DNA of 64,000 nt from Parelaphostrongylus tenuis (lineage: Eukaryota; Nematoda; Chromadorea; Rhabditida; Metastrongylidae): positions 236,203 to 300,202 of the forward strand of contig JAHQIW010000118.1 in NCBI GenBank assembly GCA_019055375.1. Reading direction: 5' to 3'. Position numbers and translations under genes: made by a program. Shown piece by piece: positions 1 to 10,849 of this stretch (positions within the stretch are counted from its first letter, which is position 1; each line of letters starts with the position of its first letter). Below the pieces are notes generated by a model. That model ran no database searches and was not told the DNA's origin. It saw only the letters and a program-made list of their open reading frames with translations.

Positions 1-303
1 TCAGTGCATCAGAACTTACAATTTTGAGAAGGAGACTGCGCATACTCTCTAGAATTCCATTTTCATTACAAAAACTTTTAGTTTATGGCTAATAATACTA
101 ATGATGTAATTTTTTGTGGAGACACGAGTTATCAGTCGACAATGCGACGACGTGTTTTTTTTTTTTGGATGTCTAGGTGTATACAAATGGCGTTTTTGGA
201 CTGTTGAAGTTTAGCATGAGCTACATGTCTATAAAGTTTGTATGCCGAATCGTTTTCTGTAATTGACATATTGGTGACATTAGCTTATGTTATAAATTTG
301 TTG

Positions 304-386
304 TAGAGTGATGTGCAAAACTTTCGTGTCACTAGGACCCGCACCTCACTCTTTCCGGGAGCGCGTGCTTTAACCGTTACACTACA
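304..386 (-). mobile_element. truncated tRNA-like SINE (family 1)
   Basis: This stretch matches, in reverse orientation, the tRNA-like head of the SINE copies at 13796-13868 and 14008-14080. Shared words include the segment before GCAAAACTTTCG and the block around CGCACCTCACTCTTTCCGG. The acceptor-stem halves have diverged, so it is a decayed copy. It lies just downstream of the polyproline exon and does not look like a working tRNA. Confidence 0.6.
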
Positions 387-403
387 CTAATTATAAAATT
401 GTG

Positions 404-1422
404 TTAATACTTCTCTAAATCTTTCACCTGTTGTGACGGCGGTGGAGGAGGCGGTGGCGGTGGTGGTGGCGGTGGTGGCGGAGGAGGAGGTGGTGGTGGT
501 GGTGGGGGTGATGGTGGGGGTGGTGGTGGTGGAGTCGCGATTATCGGAACACAGCAAGTCTGGCAGACCGTTTGGCACTTCTTCAGACATAGTTCAATAC
601 AAGCAGTAGTTGGGCAGGTAGACTGACAGCTTTGTTGGCACACTGGTTGGCAAGTACTTGGTGGTGTAGGTGGCGGAAGGACAATGACGATTGGTGGTGG
701 TGGTGGTGGTGGTGGTGGCGGTGGCGGTGGTGGCGGTGGTGGTGGCGGTGGTGGCGGTGGTGGCGGTGGAGGAGGTGGTGGTGGTGGCGGAGGTGGTGGC
801 GGTGGAGGCGGAGGAGGAGGCATTGGTGGTGGTGTCGGAGGTAGCGGAATAACACAAAGTTGTTGGCAAGTGGTGATACATCCTGAAAAAGCGCAAAGAT
901 TTTGCTGCCATTATGGAAACGGTGAGTTCCAAAGGTACTCGGTACTGTGATCAATGACTTCTCACAACCTCTGTTTTTCTTTCAAACAGTACGCAACATC
1001 TCAATAAATTACACAAAGGTCTTGAATTCCATAGTATTTTGCCAATTATTCTGCAGACTGACATGTTCAAAACTCACATGTCACTGGATTTAAAACAGAA
1101 ACAGATTTGAAATTCATCTAGCTGAAGTTAAAGAGACAGAGAATAGAACTAGAAATAGAGAATAGAATCGTAGCTATGGTTAATAGACGCTCTCAACTTA
1201 GGTCACTCCACCTAATATCCTATTGAAGAATTCCGGAATTTCTCAGGCTTCTGATATTTAGCTTTCTGCTGACAGAATTGCTGCCAATTTTGCTTGAAGT
1301 CCACGAAACATCGTCACAACTTCACTTACCTGTGACACAGAGTTGAGTCTGACATGTTGGAATGCACTGAGCTTGGCACATATCGGGACACGTCACTGGC
1401 TTAATAGTAATCGTGATATTTC
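404..1422 (-). CDS. polyproline / C-x3-C cysteine-rich secreted protein, 3' exons
   Basis: Two exons are visible. The first, 1422-1330, has a TAG acceptor and a GTAAGT donor, enters and leaves in phase 1, and contains CPDMCQAQCIPTC. The second, starting at 882 after CTTTTTCAG, enters in phase 1 and reads CITTCQQLC, then a long proline run, then CQPVCQQSCQSTC and CQTVCQTCC, then a second proline run. C-x3-C-x3-C is the Pfam C_tripleX type of repeat, found mostly in secreted nematode proteins. The coding end is either the TAA at 404 or a donor at 427-426 (CAG then GTGAAA); earlier exons of this style also end in CAG, so the gene may continue off the left edge. The entry phase matches the donor at 27280, which would make these exons 6 and 7 of the gene starting at 31411. 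The alternative is a separate gene whose first exon I did not find. Prolines use mixed CCA, CCG and CCT codons. Confidence 0.72.
430..830. repeat. (GGT/GGC/GGA)n trinucleotide tract coding for polyproline
   Basis: Two imperfect GGN tracts, about 435-530 and 690-825, flank a cysteine-coding segment. Read on the minus strand they give CCN proline codons in frame with the cysteine repeats on both sides. Open frames on the other strand and frames (polyglycine, polytryptophan, polyhistidine, polythreonine) are by-products of the repeat. Confidence 0.9.
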
Positions 1423-1689
1423 CTACACCATAACTGATTCTCCAATTTTTAGGTACAAATTTCAATATTTCTCAGTTCACAACACCTAAATGTTTCCAAT
1501 CGTAGATCAATTAGCGTAGATTGAGCTTCACCTGTGCACAGCATGTCATCGTTGTTGGCGAGCAACATCTTTTTGATCGTGAGTGTGCCGTAGATGTTTC
1601 GGTCTAAAGAAAAAATCGAAAAAGAAATGGAATAATTACCACAAATTTTGTGCAGAAAATCTTTCAAATTGAATTATGCAAGGTCTTTT

Positions 1690-1992
1690 CCCATCCTTGG
1701 CTCATTCTTTGAAAGGATTATAAGGATGAAGCTCTTGGTGCTGATCAAATCCCGAGGGAAGCACCATGCATTCGGCTTCCAAGCTCCGACTGAGGTGATT
1801 GAATACATATCTGATCTTTAGAAGCACTCGCTTTGTCTTCGCAATATAGTAAGTTATGCTAATATTCTCAAAAAATCTCGTACAATTCGCCGATCCCGTA
1901 GGGATGGAAGCCTTGGTGAGCCTTGGACACGGGATCGAATCATCGACCTCGTGTGTGTTGCAGAGAACCTCTAACCTCTGCGCCACTCACTC
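1690..1992 (-). mobile_element. tRNA-derived SINE (family 2)
   Basis: Reverse-orientation copy of the repeat seen in full at 5440-5725. The A-box-like end (CTCTGCGCCACTCACTC on the plus strand) is near 1970-1990. The body includes CGATCCCGTAGGGATGG and a tail resembling GAGGTGATTGAATACATATCTG. It is an old, diverged copy; short open frames inside it are not genes. Confidence 0.65.
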
Positions 1993-4779
1993 CCTTCTCA
2001 CCGAATTTAGTTGTAATGAATGTAAGCCATTCCACACCAACACGATTGCAGGCGTATTCGGTACACATAAAAGAGGACCACTTATGTACAGAACAAGTGC
2101 AGGTAGGCTTCATCCCATTGAGACCTTTGTCTATACAAACAGCGACTAGAATTCGTATTGAAGTGGTCAGCTAACTGTGAAAGGAGCAGATAGTAATTTG
2201 GGAAGCTGGATGCTTTGTTTTTGAAATATAAGTCCTTTGTTATACTCTGGAGTTAACTAATGTTTGATGGTGTTAGCTATCAATCTGTACCAGTTTTTAG
2301 TGTCTGTAAGAGAAGAAATTCATGTAAACATTACTCATAACAAAGTAAATAGAAGCATGTATGTAAAATACATTTAAATTTCATTCAATACTCAAACGAA
2401 TGATAACATCTGTAATTTTCATTTAAGCAGAATCATTATTGTGATCCTAATGGCCGAAAAAAGGGCAAAGTGGACTTCAAAGACAAACTATGAACGCTCA
2501 GTTGTTGAATCATACCTGATTGCTAGCAGTGGCAGACGTGAGAAGTAAGTAAAATGTTCCGATTAACAGGATCATTTCCTGACGTATCTGACGATGTTCA
2601 CCGGACTGGAAGGGCTTTTATAGCGCCTGTTGGTGAATAAGAGGCGGAGATGGTCAGTGAGGACTGGCTCAGCTCGACCGGATGCGAAAACTTCGAAAAA
2701 GCACCGACTGAAAATCTGAGGACTGAGAAATTGTAGAGCCTCACATAGGCCTAGTCTTTGTAGTAACTTGTAACTGAGCAGTGCCGTTGACTGCCGGAAA
2801 CCGGAGTCGCGTGAATCATTCCTCAAATTCCTCTTACAAAAGCACTGCGGGGCGATATGTGGCTTTAGTACCTAGAAGAAAGTGAGTAATTCTCAAATTT
2901 TGTATCATTTTGTTAGCACTAACTTTCAAACAGATCAAACCACTTAATTACTCGAATACTTGAATGGTGCGTCTTCACAAGGAGTGCGGACCACAACACA
3001 CTTTTCTTACGTTTCCTTCTCGTTCAATCGTGGCCAATGGCAGTGCTATAATTCAAAATTAGATAATTCAAATAAATATACACTGCTCGGATAAGTTACA
3101 TAGATTACTAATAGTTTAAACGGTGGAATATTCCGTTTAACTTTGCAGAATTTGTCAAGATATCATTTGCTTGATTGTGAACTTCTCACTGTGGGGATCC
3201 ATGTTGCAGTCTTCTATTTTTTTTTTGAACTGCCTTTTTGTTCAGATTTTGTCGGGGTTGCTGTATCTTCTTCAAAGCCAGTGACTGTCGTTTCGGCGAA
3301 TTGGCTTTCTCTGAGCCTAGACTTAGTTAAACATTCCATTTCTGATTTTCAATTATTTTCTATACTTAGTAGGATAGAATGCGAAATCAATGCAAATGTT
3401 TATCTATTGTATAAACTCTCTGCTTGACTACTTGTGAGAAAAAGGTCACCAGTATGTTATCATGGGTTATGACTAATGATTTACTCAGGTTGGAAGATCG
3501 ATGTGAGATAAGGTGGAGTTACATTCGTGGCGTTCAGAAACTCTTCCCTTCTGTTCATTTCTAGAGTTTTGAAAATTACCCAAAAACCTTAGGGATATTC
3601 CGTGCCTGGGCTTTCGACTCGTGCCTCATTATTTTCACAAGCACCTCAAAGTAGTCGCCGTTGTACCATTCTGTCCTATGCATACGTCGAGGAGTTGGTG
3701 TTCTTCTGAGCGATCACAAGGTAGTCTACCAGTTTCGTCTAAATATTCATAATTTCATGTTTCACAATAGATCACATATATTATATCTGAGCTCATGCAC
3801 TCTCTGTACCGTTAGGGCATACCATACAAACCTCTGTTTCATACAAGACGGTCATGCAAGCGGTTCAAAACAACTGGTGTCCTTACGTGTTGAGTGGAAT
3901 TTCTCTAGTCCCCTCAGAGTTTCTCAGAGCACTTATTTGGCAATGTTATAATAGTGACACTTACTTCGTTTGTTATGTTTTTTTCATGTTCCGAGAAAGT
4001 ACTGTTTGTTAGGTGGCTTTTATTTATCTATGACACGGTTAGTGAAAACCAGACCTTTGATATATTGCCTTTTCATATTTCCTATCAACGAATAAATTTT
4101 GTGTCAACTGTGACAGCAATGACTGAAAATGCATGTCATCGTTAGTTCATCTTCGAGTCTGTTTGTTTTCTCTCTAGAATCCATCTCATACCAAATGGTT
4201 TCCAACCGATAAGTCTGTTACTTAATTAGACTTATAGTTAAGTATGGACAGGACGACGAGAGTAAAATCTACTTTTTCTTCCTTCCGAGAACCATGGAAG
4301 CAAGCAATTTTATTTTGTGTGATTAAAGCATCTTAAAGTACACTGTGTCAGCAAGCCACGGTTTCAGCAAACACACAGCGATACTTTTTTGCTCTACTCA
4401 ACTGATTTTCGTCGTAAAGAGCTTTGATTTTAGTCCACTCACTGGGGGTTTGAAAGTATCGAAACACATACTTATGAGTGGCACAAAAGGCGCTCTAGTA
4501 ACCGCTACACAATCATCGACAGACATACCTACTAATTTCTCGTAGCGCTAGGACGTTAGTAAAATAATCATCCAAATTATCGGAGTTTTTCTTCAGTAAC
4601 TTCATCCTTCCGAATGATATCAAAGGTACTACCATTTCATCTTCAAAATCAACTGTATTTCTCGACGTCTTCTTCTAGTATATGATAAGCCTTAATTACT
4701 TGTTATTTTCTTTCTTGCGCAAAGAAGAATTCTGTTTTGCATCAGAAACTGTAGATGCTTAGGAGAAAGTGTTATCGCT
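1993..4779. other. no recognisable gene
   Basis: I see no exon with convincing splice sites and no named mobile element. The part at 2575-2870 is more GC-rich and has an 84-codon minus-strand open frame, which may be an old repeat remnant. The rest is AT-rich with only chance-length open frames. Confidence 0.5.
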
Positions 4780-5349
4780 TTGAAACTCTGCGATAAAGCA
4801 CACTTCTTAGAAATGTCTTGTATGGCTATGGAGCAATTTAGAATGGTGAAGGTTCAAGTCACTAGCGATGTACAAAAGTTATTTCTTTCACATTGGATCT
4901 TGAATCAAAAATGTTCAGCAGTATGTTTGGTTGTACTTATGCTTAGTTTGTTCAGGTGCACAGTTGATTTTTGTCGATGTAAAAGAATAGTGGCTAATGT
5001 TTTCTCGATACGAACCGGCCTTCGAGCTAGTTTGCTTCCTTTTTATGCTAAAACAACTTTCACGACGGAAAATGCACCGCCAAATCATCGTATGCACTTC
5101 CAATTCCTTGGTTTTCTATCACAATTTCAATGTTGCGTAGTCGGAAAATTTCTCAGTTGTAAAGGCACATGTTTCATTCCCAATGTCAAACGAATTATTT
5201 GCTTATGTCTAGCAATTCAAAAATCTTGCTATCCACCTTATCTCTTCTACTGCTGCAACGTAAACTATAGTAATAAATTGGTTATGACATCGAAATATAG
5301 GGAGTATTGTTTAAAAACTCATAATTTATTCTTCCTATTTGTTACCTAG
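4780..5349 (+). CDS. uncharacterised 189-codon open frame
   Basis: A single open frame of 189 codons, unusually long for this AT-rich sequence (a rough random expectation is well below one such frame per window). It is rich in Cys, Phe and Leu, has no recognisable domain and no clear signal peptide at its start. A hydrophobic patch (CLVVLMLSLF) lies near residue 50. No flanking exons or homologous repeat were found. It could be a chance frame, a decayed element or an unknown exon, so treat it as hypothetical. Confidence 0.2.
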   Translation: MKLCDKAHFLEMSCMAMEQFRMVKVQVTSDVQKLFLSHWILNQKCSAVCLVVLMLSLFRCTVDFCRCKRIVANVFSIRTGLRASLLPFYAKTTFTTENAPPNHRMHFQFLGFLSQFQCCVVGKFLSCKGTCFIPNVKRIICLCLAIQKSCYPPYLFYCCNVNYSNKLVMTSKYREYCLKTHNLFFLFVT

Positions 5350-5439
5350 CATTTGAAGAGCAACTCTTGGAGCATCATACAGTGGTAATAATAACTTGTA
5401 AAAAAAGTTTTGTCGTATTTTCAAAATGCATGGAAGAAA

Positions 5440-5725
5440 TTAGAGCGCAGGTGGCGCAGTGGTTAGAGGTGTTCTGCGTCACATACAAGGTTGATGGAAC
5501 GATCTCGCGCTCATGGCTCAAGAGGCCACCCATCCCTCCGGGATCGGTAAATTGGTACCGAACAGGTCTGGGACTTGTCTGGGAGCATAAGCAGTACTGT
5601 TTTGAAACAGCGGGATGCCCACCGCGAATCATTGCAAAGGCCAGATATGCATTCAATCACCTCAGACAAAGTTAAAAACTGATGACGAATGCATAACACA
5701 TCCATTAAGGATTGATTAACGCCGA
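5440..5725 (+). mobile_element. tRNA-derived SINE (family 2), full-length-looking copy
   Basis: The head GAGCGC...GCGCTC (about 5444-5512) can pair as an acceptor stem, and TGGCGCAGTGG fits a polymerase III A box. A body of about 210 bp follows, including CCTCCGGGATCGG and CCAGATATGCATTCAATCACCTC. The same body recurs at 54596-54870 (plus strand) and, inverted or decayed, at 1690-1992, 28615-28815 and 21280-21545. This distribution marks it as a dispersed SINE rather than a tRNA gene. Confidence 0.75.
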
Positions 5726-6940
5726 GAGTTCCATCTATATAAGAATTTATTTGTACACCAATCAATCTCAGACAAAAGTCAAATTAGTCGTCGGAGTGGT
5801 CTACATCCACATCAAGACAATTCACCCACATTCGGCAGCATGCGGTAAAACTCGCGATCCTTCGATTTCGAGAAAATTTGAAGACTGTTTAGTTTCGAGT
5901 CTTTCGGAGTCGACTTCTTGTGAACGTCTCTCTCTTGCTTTGTCGAGCAATTGGTCTCATTCATCAATTAATGTCTTAAGCCAATGTTGAGCTTTACGAA
6001 CATCACAAATTTTGTCATATACACCTTGCAGATTTGTCGATGAACCTCGAAAGCGTTGACACCTAATTTGTAGTGGAAGTGGAGCAGCAGGCGAATTTCT
6101 TCATTGGACTACTCCTTTCTGGAGGCTGCATAAGCAAATGATATATCGTTCGATGCGCAGGAAAATGAGCTTATGATGAGCTCTAATTCTCACAAAATAC
6201 ATGTGTGAAAATCTTTTTTTTAGGCAATATGACAGCACTTTTTCTACAATCTATTACAATTGAGAGAGACGTATGATACTACATTATTTAGAGGGCCGGT
6301 GACTTGTGTTAAGAGAAGACATTCGCTTACACTTGAACTGTTTTATTTGAGCACATAAAACAGCTGTTGCGCGTTCCTCCGAAGAACTGTTATTAGTAGA
6401 GTAGACATATTGCTTGTGTAACCCCAATTTTCTTTTTTTTTCTTGTAGATTAAGCTAGAGTTACCATTTTCGCTTGTCACTATCTTCACCCTTGCGTTGA
6501 AGTTCACTACAAAAATATACACAAAGTATTCTATGGTGGATAAGAACTTTCGACTGATTGTAGAATGCATCGAATTTTACATAAAAAGTTATCACTGTTG
6601 AGGTGTAAAAGTTAGTGATGATGACGTTCTTCCACCGCTACGAATGAAGTCATGATAGTGTGAAGAATGTTCATGCTGTGAAAATCAAGAGAGCTCAGAA
6701 CAGGTAGGCAAATGACGAAGTGAGAACGAAACTTTTTGATGAAATTACATATCCACGGATCTATAATGCACTAGCTGTCTCCATGCTGGTTAAAATGCTA
6801 TTCTTTAGATCCTCAAATGCGCTTACCTATTGGATGATATTGTCATTACCTCTTTTTTGGGCATATATCTACATGCCATAATTCAATAAGTAGCTTGTTC
6901 TAAGCGTTAAACCAATGAACTGAATTTGAAGAATCAGAAA
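5726..6940. other. no recognisable gene
   Basis: AT-rich sequence with short chance open frames in both strands. I see no splice-bounded coding segment and no repeat family shared with the rest of the window. Confidence 0.5.
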
Positions 6941-6959
6941 AATGTCAGAATTCCTTTTA

Positions 6960-7080
6960 TCTGACCGCCACTTGCGGTGGTATGATCTTGTAATATACCC
7001 AATAATGAGGAGTGGGATCTGGGTTCGAATCCCGGCTGACGCAAATGTTTTTGCACAGCACTCCACATTATCAGATAAAT
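6960..7080 (+). mobile_element. tRNA-like SINE (family 1 relative)
   Basis: GGGTTCGAATCCCGGCTGACGC at 7020-7041 contains an excellent B box and T-arm (GGTTCGAATCC) followed by an acceptor half TGACGC, as in the copies at 13.8-14.1 kb. The 5' flank (GACCGCCACTTGCGGTGG then TATGATnTT) also matches the flank at 13727-13751. The D-arm side is not convincing, so it is a decayed SINE, not a tRNA gene. Confidence 0.6.
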
Positions 7081-7084
7081 GTCT

Positions 7085-8300
7085 AATTGGATGTGGCTTG
7101 ACACCACCTGATAAGTGTTACTTACCTACACACAATTATAAGCATCAATACGTTTACTTTAGCATGGTTTAGTACTCATATTTGGTCCACTAGTTTTCAA
7201 AAGTATCTCTCTTTCTCAACAGTTTGAGATACCATCAGTAAGTGGAGTTCCACTTTGCACTGTCATGAGCTGCTACACAAATTTTTTTTACAGCAACATG
7301 TGACTCTTTCAAAAGAGATGTAACATGATAAAGGGGATAGACTTATCGATATAGTAAGACAATCTATCACATATCAAGTGAAGCTTGTCTTATTTTTAAC
7401 ATGAGTATTTTTGCAGAATGGTCGACGGAGGATGGCGAAAATGCGAGAGTTGGTTTCTCTATTTATGTAGCTTCAATTTCCCAATATCTGGATTTTCATA
7501 TTCAAGAGCTTAGTTACCCATCCCATCTTATTTCGGAATAGAATTCACCAAGAGGCAAGAGGTCCACCCAACATAGGCGTACATTCTCATTTCGCATCGT
7601 CGTCGTGAAGTAAAATGATTTATCTCATTGATTGCTCTATTTTGTGATTGTCTCAAACATCGGCCACAAGATTGTTAAAAATAATTTATCAGTGCGGCCC
7701 CGCTAGTTGATCTCTGGCTATTACTCTGGTGCAGTTACAAAAACTAATACTTATTATCTACTCTTTATGAGAAGCGATGGGCAGATGTTCTGGAATCATG
7801 AATGAATAGTCAGCGTTACGATTCACTCGCGAGATACCGAGAATAACTGGCTTCCAATTCTTAATGTTCAAACCAAACTATCCGACTGCATCACTATGTG
7901 GTACCAAGGGCCAAGTACCAAAAAAATTCCAGTTCGTTGCCCCTTCTCTCACCTTTAGTTAGAGTAAAGACGCCGCCAGTGTGTGTACTGAAGGATGGAA
8001 AAAGAAAGAAATACTGAAATTAGCTCGACAGATAGCTATTTTCAATCAATGGTTGTTAAAATTCTGCTCTCAGGAAAGTTTAGAGGAAATAACGTTCTCC
8101 CAGACGAAATTTCAGCGAGACTGAAGTCCTGTTCATGTTGCTCTTCTTTTCGAACGATATAAGAACTAAAAAACGTTGTTTGAAGAGGACAGGCTTGGAT
8201 GGCGATAACAGTCACCAGTCACCAAGCGCTTGTATGACCGGCTATGTACAACGAAAAAGTGCATAATATGCCAATAACGATAAAATCTGTGATACGAGTA
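7085..8300. other. no recognisable gene
   Basis: Nothing beyond chance open frames is visible here. No element of the families identified elsewhere in the window was recognised. Confidence 0.45.
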
Positions 8301-8301
8301 A

Positions 8302-8580
8302 ATTTTAGCAATCTCAAGCAAAGCGTGCTGCTGCCAATACATTGGCGAAACGAGTAGCTTACTCTGTGTCCGTCTGGATGAACACCTAGCTGACAAACGC
8401 GACACAAAAGCAAACACTCCGCTAGGCGCACATAGGGCACTGACTCATAACCGTATAGGTTTTGGAGAAGAAATGACCTTCTTTACGCAAGGACATATAA
8501 CGTCGGCGCCCAAATTTCTTGAAGCGTTCTATACCTATGCCTTCTTTAGACGCTTAATTGATCTATGTTCACAGTGTTTT
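8302..8580 (+). pseudogene. Penelope-like element GIY-YIG endonuclease remnant
   Basis: From about 8320 the plus strand reads KACCCQYIGETSSLLCVRLDEHL and then TPLGAHR, with a weakly similar continuation through about 8565. YIGET, the conserved R in the following segment, EHL, TPLGAHR and a downstream FLEAF match the C-terminal GIY-YIG nuclease domain of Penelope-like retroelements. The upstream reverse transcriptase is not recognisable, so this is a 5'-truncated copy. A second remnant of the same domain is at 41272-41400. Confidence 0.7.
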
Positions 8581-8984
8581 TTCCTTTTTTCATCAGGCGG
8601 ACCTCAGTACTTCTAATAGACTACTTGTTTTTTGTCTTCTTGAACGCCGTAGAATAATGGTTGAGCGAGTCTTCTTGCAATCTTGAGGATACCTTGGCCG
8701 TGGCGTTCCATAGGAAGTTATTGCTGACTGCCAGGGAGAGCTAGAGGTGGAACTCGGCACGCGCGGCGCGACGAGCATTACAAACGCTTGACCAATGCGC
8801 GGCCCATATCTATACCAAAAATTCTAACATGAATTGTAAAAATGAATCCTAGTCATCACGCAAGACCTTGAGCCATATCCCAGATTGATTGCTGTGGATC
8901 TGTCCCTCGCCCATGCAAGGCCCTGTGCGGCTGGTCTACATAACCTTTTAAATACGACAAGGTCACGGCAGTAGACCCGCCGGC

Positions 8985-9075
8985 CGCTCGTGCAGTGAAC
9001 GGCCCATTGTACCGATTGATGCCGGACATGGGGAAGAATGTTGCTGGCTCGATTCCCTCTACGATAATTTCAAGC
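8985..9075 (+). repeat. possible decayed tRNA-like SINE head
   Basis: GGCTCGATTCCC at about 9046-9057 resembles a polymerase III B box, and CAGTGAACGGCCC upstream is a weak A-box candidate. No second copy with the same body was found in this window, so the call is tentative. Confidence 0.25.
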
Positions 9076-9710
9076 TATTCGTCTGATGCTTTTCAATTTC
9101 AGTTCAATGTGCACCATACAAGCGATTTATTCAATCAAAACATTTATTCAACAAAGTGTTCCGAATTGAAAAGTAGTGAAATGTTAACGGCTGGGCGTTT
9201 TTGCTATAATATTACTTTCATAGTACGGCCTTCAATACTAATGACGCCAAAAAGTACACTGTGAAGTGTCGCGGTGAGAGATCGAACCATCAAACTTTAA
9301 ACCAGTGAACGGCATCTATTACCACTCAGCATTACGGACTTCTCGACGACGCACGCAGGAGCAGGGTGACGGGGCTGGGCTAGCACCATGACCCTGTCGT
9401 ACTCAAAGTGTTAATTACTGGAGCGAAAAACAGCAAGATGGTTAGTATTTCATAGAAGAGGATTACTATGCGATCTGACTTTTCAGTATTGAGTTTCATC
9501 TGTTTTGGTCATGAATTCATTTAGCTGGATAGACTGCATATATATCCAACTTCTCCAGATCCCGAAAAAGGTGGAAATGCCACAACATAGGCCACTGAAA
9601 CTGTCTACAACGCTTTTATATTCGACTGCTTTATAGACCTCGCTCAAAACAATATATAATCTGATAATATATCTTGAGCTCATCATGAGCTCTGACATGG
9701 CACTTATACA

Positions 9711-9747
9711 GTGCTAGATATGTATTTCGGCATTACAGCCTCATTAG
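9711..9747 (-). ncRNA. decayed hammerhead-ribozyme-like motif
   Basis: On the minus strand: CTAATGA (consensus CTGANGA, with G5 changed to A), stem II GGC/GCC with loop TGTAAT, GAAA, then a short stem III ending AUC. The 3' stem I strand is TAGCAC. The changed core G predicts loss of cleavage. Confidence 0.45.
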
Positions 9748-10026
9748 GCCAATCCCTACATACTCCTCCATTAGAGGAATCGACGCCAGATTATTTCAAA
9801 GACTCAAGATATGTTATCAGATTTTACAGTTTTGAGCGAGATCTGCCAAGACAGTTGAATGTGAAAATGTATTCATTTTACCAGCCATGAGCTGTCGACT
9901 GCTGGTAGCTGCAATGTCGAGGGATTTTATCACCTGTCATGCGGCGATTTGAAATTATGCGGTGTTGATTGCTTTATATGTAGGGAGTATATCCTCTGTA
10001 AGATATTGACTGAACCGAAAGGCACC

Positions 10027-10062
10027 GTGCTGCTCATAAGGCTGTAATGCCGAAACACTGTC
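10027..10062 (+). ncRNA. decayed hammerhead-ribozyme-like motif
   Basis: The plus strand has GTGCTG, then CTCATAA (core changed at two positions), stem II GGC/GCC with loop TGTAAT, then GAAAC and CACTGTC. It is the inverted partner of the motif at 9711-9747. Stem II is perfectly kept while the core has decayed. Confidence 0.4.
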
Positions 10063-10849
10063 ACTGTATAAGTGCCATATTATACTTCATAATAGGCTCA
10101 AGATATGTGATCAGGTTATGTTTATATTAGCAAACCGTATATTAACAGCTTTGCATTCACTGACGAAGCTAAAAATAATGCAATTATTCGACTGGTGCCG
10201 AGGTTAACCTATAGTTGGTCCTGGAAATCGTTTCATCTTCCTTTAGCTTTGCGTCTTCCTTTCTCCACAGTAGCACTTGTTCTTTCCTGGCATAAACGTT
10301 AAGTTAGATTTTCAGATATAATAATGTGATACTCAGAACATGGTTGCTTGTTCCATTTTTCGGTATATTTATATGCAAGACTGGACATATATATCCTCTT
10401 TAATGAGTGATATTCGCTAATTGTCATACATATTTGTACACAAGAATTAAGTGGTAAGGAAAAATTCGAGCTCGGAACGGAGTTTGGCTCCATCTGAGGT
10501 CGAATTTTTCCCCACCACTCAATTTTCTTAGGTCTACTTGAAAAGCATAACACTGCAAAAGCAATGGAAATATAAGAATTCCTGGACCATAATTTACACA
10601 AGATTGTTTGAGTGCTTCCAAAAATGCTTAAATGTGGTTTTTGTTAATGTTTGGATAACTTGTACTTACAGTATGGTTTTTAGTAGTTTTTACGTCCGCT
10701 TCACTGTCTCGCAGGCGCTGTTCATACATACGATCAGTTTCGATCGTGGCCTTGTAAACTTCCCCTTTCAATGATATAATCGATGCTAAGAACAAAGTTT
10801 TTTTTTTTTTGGTGAGTCGAATAACCGTCTTAACCGTTCTCGAGTCGTC

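Larger units (their letters stand above)
9662..10112. mobile_element. inverted-repeat element with hammerhead-like arms
   Basis: The left arm 9662-9747 and right arm 10033-10112 are imperfect inverted repeats; ATGGCACTTATACAGTG on the left faces CACTGTATAAGTGCCAT on the right. Each arm carries GGC-TGTAAT-GCC followed by GAAA, the stem II and core of a hammerhead ribozyme. The left flank from about 9630 also matches the left flank of the element at 39060-39235, so the two are related. No transposase is present, making this a non-autonomous element of about 450 bp. Confidence 0.65.

Noticed and set aside
583..954. Polyglycine, polytryptophan, polyhistidine and polythreonine open frames across the GGN tract
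   Set aside because: All are alternative readings of the trinucleotide repeat. Only the minus-strand polyproline frame joins cysteine-rich coding on both sides and has a proper acceptor.
5375..5765. Overlapping open frames of 84-102 codons
   Set aside because: They fall within a family 2 SINE, whose other copies do not keep these frames.
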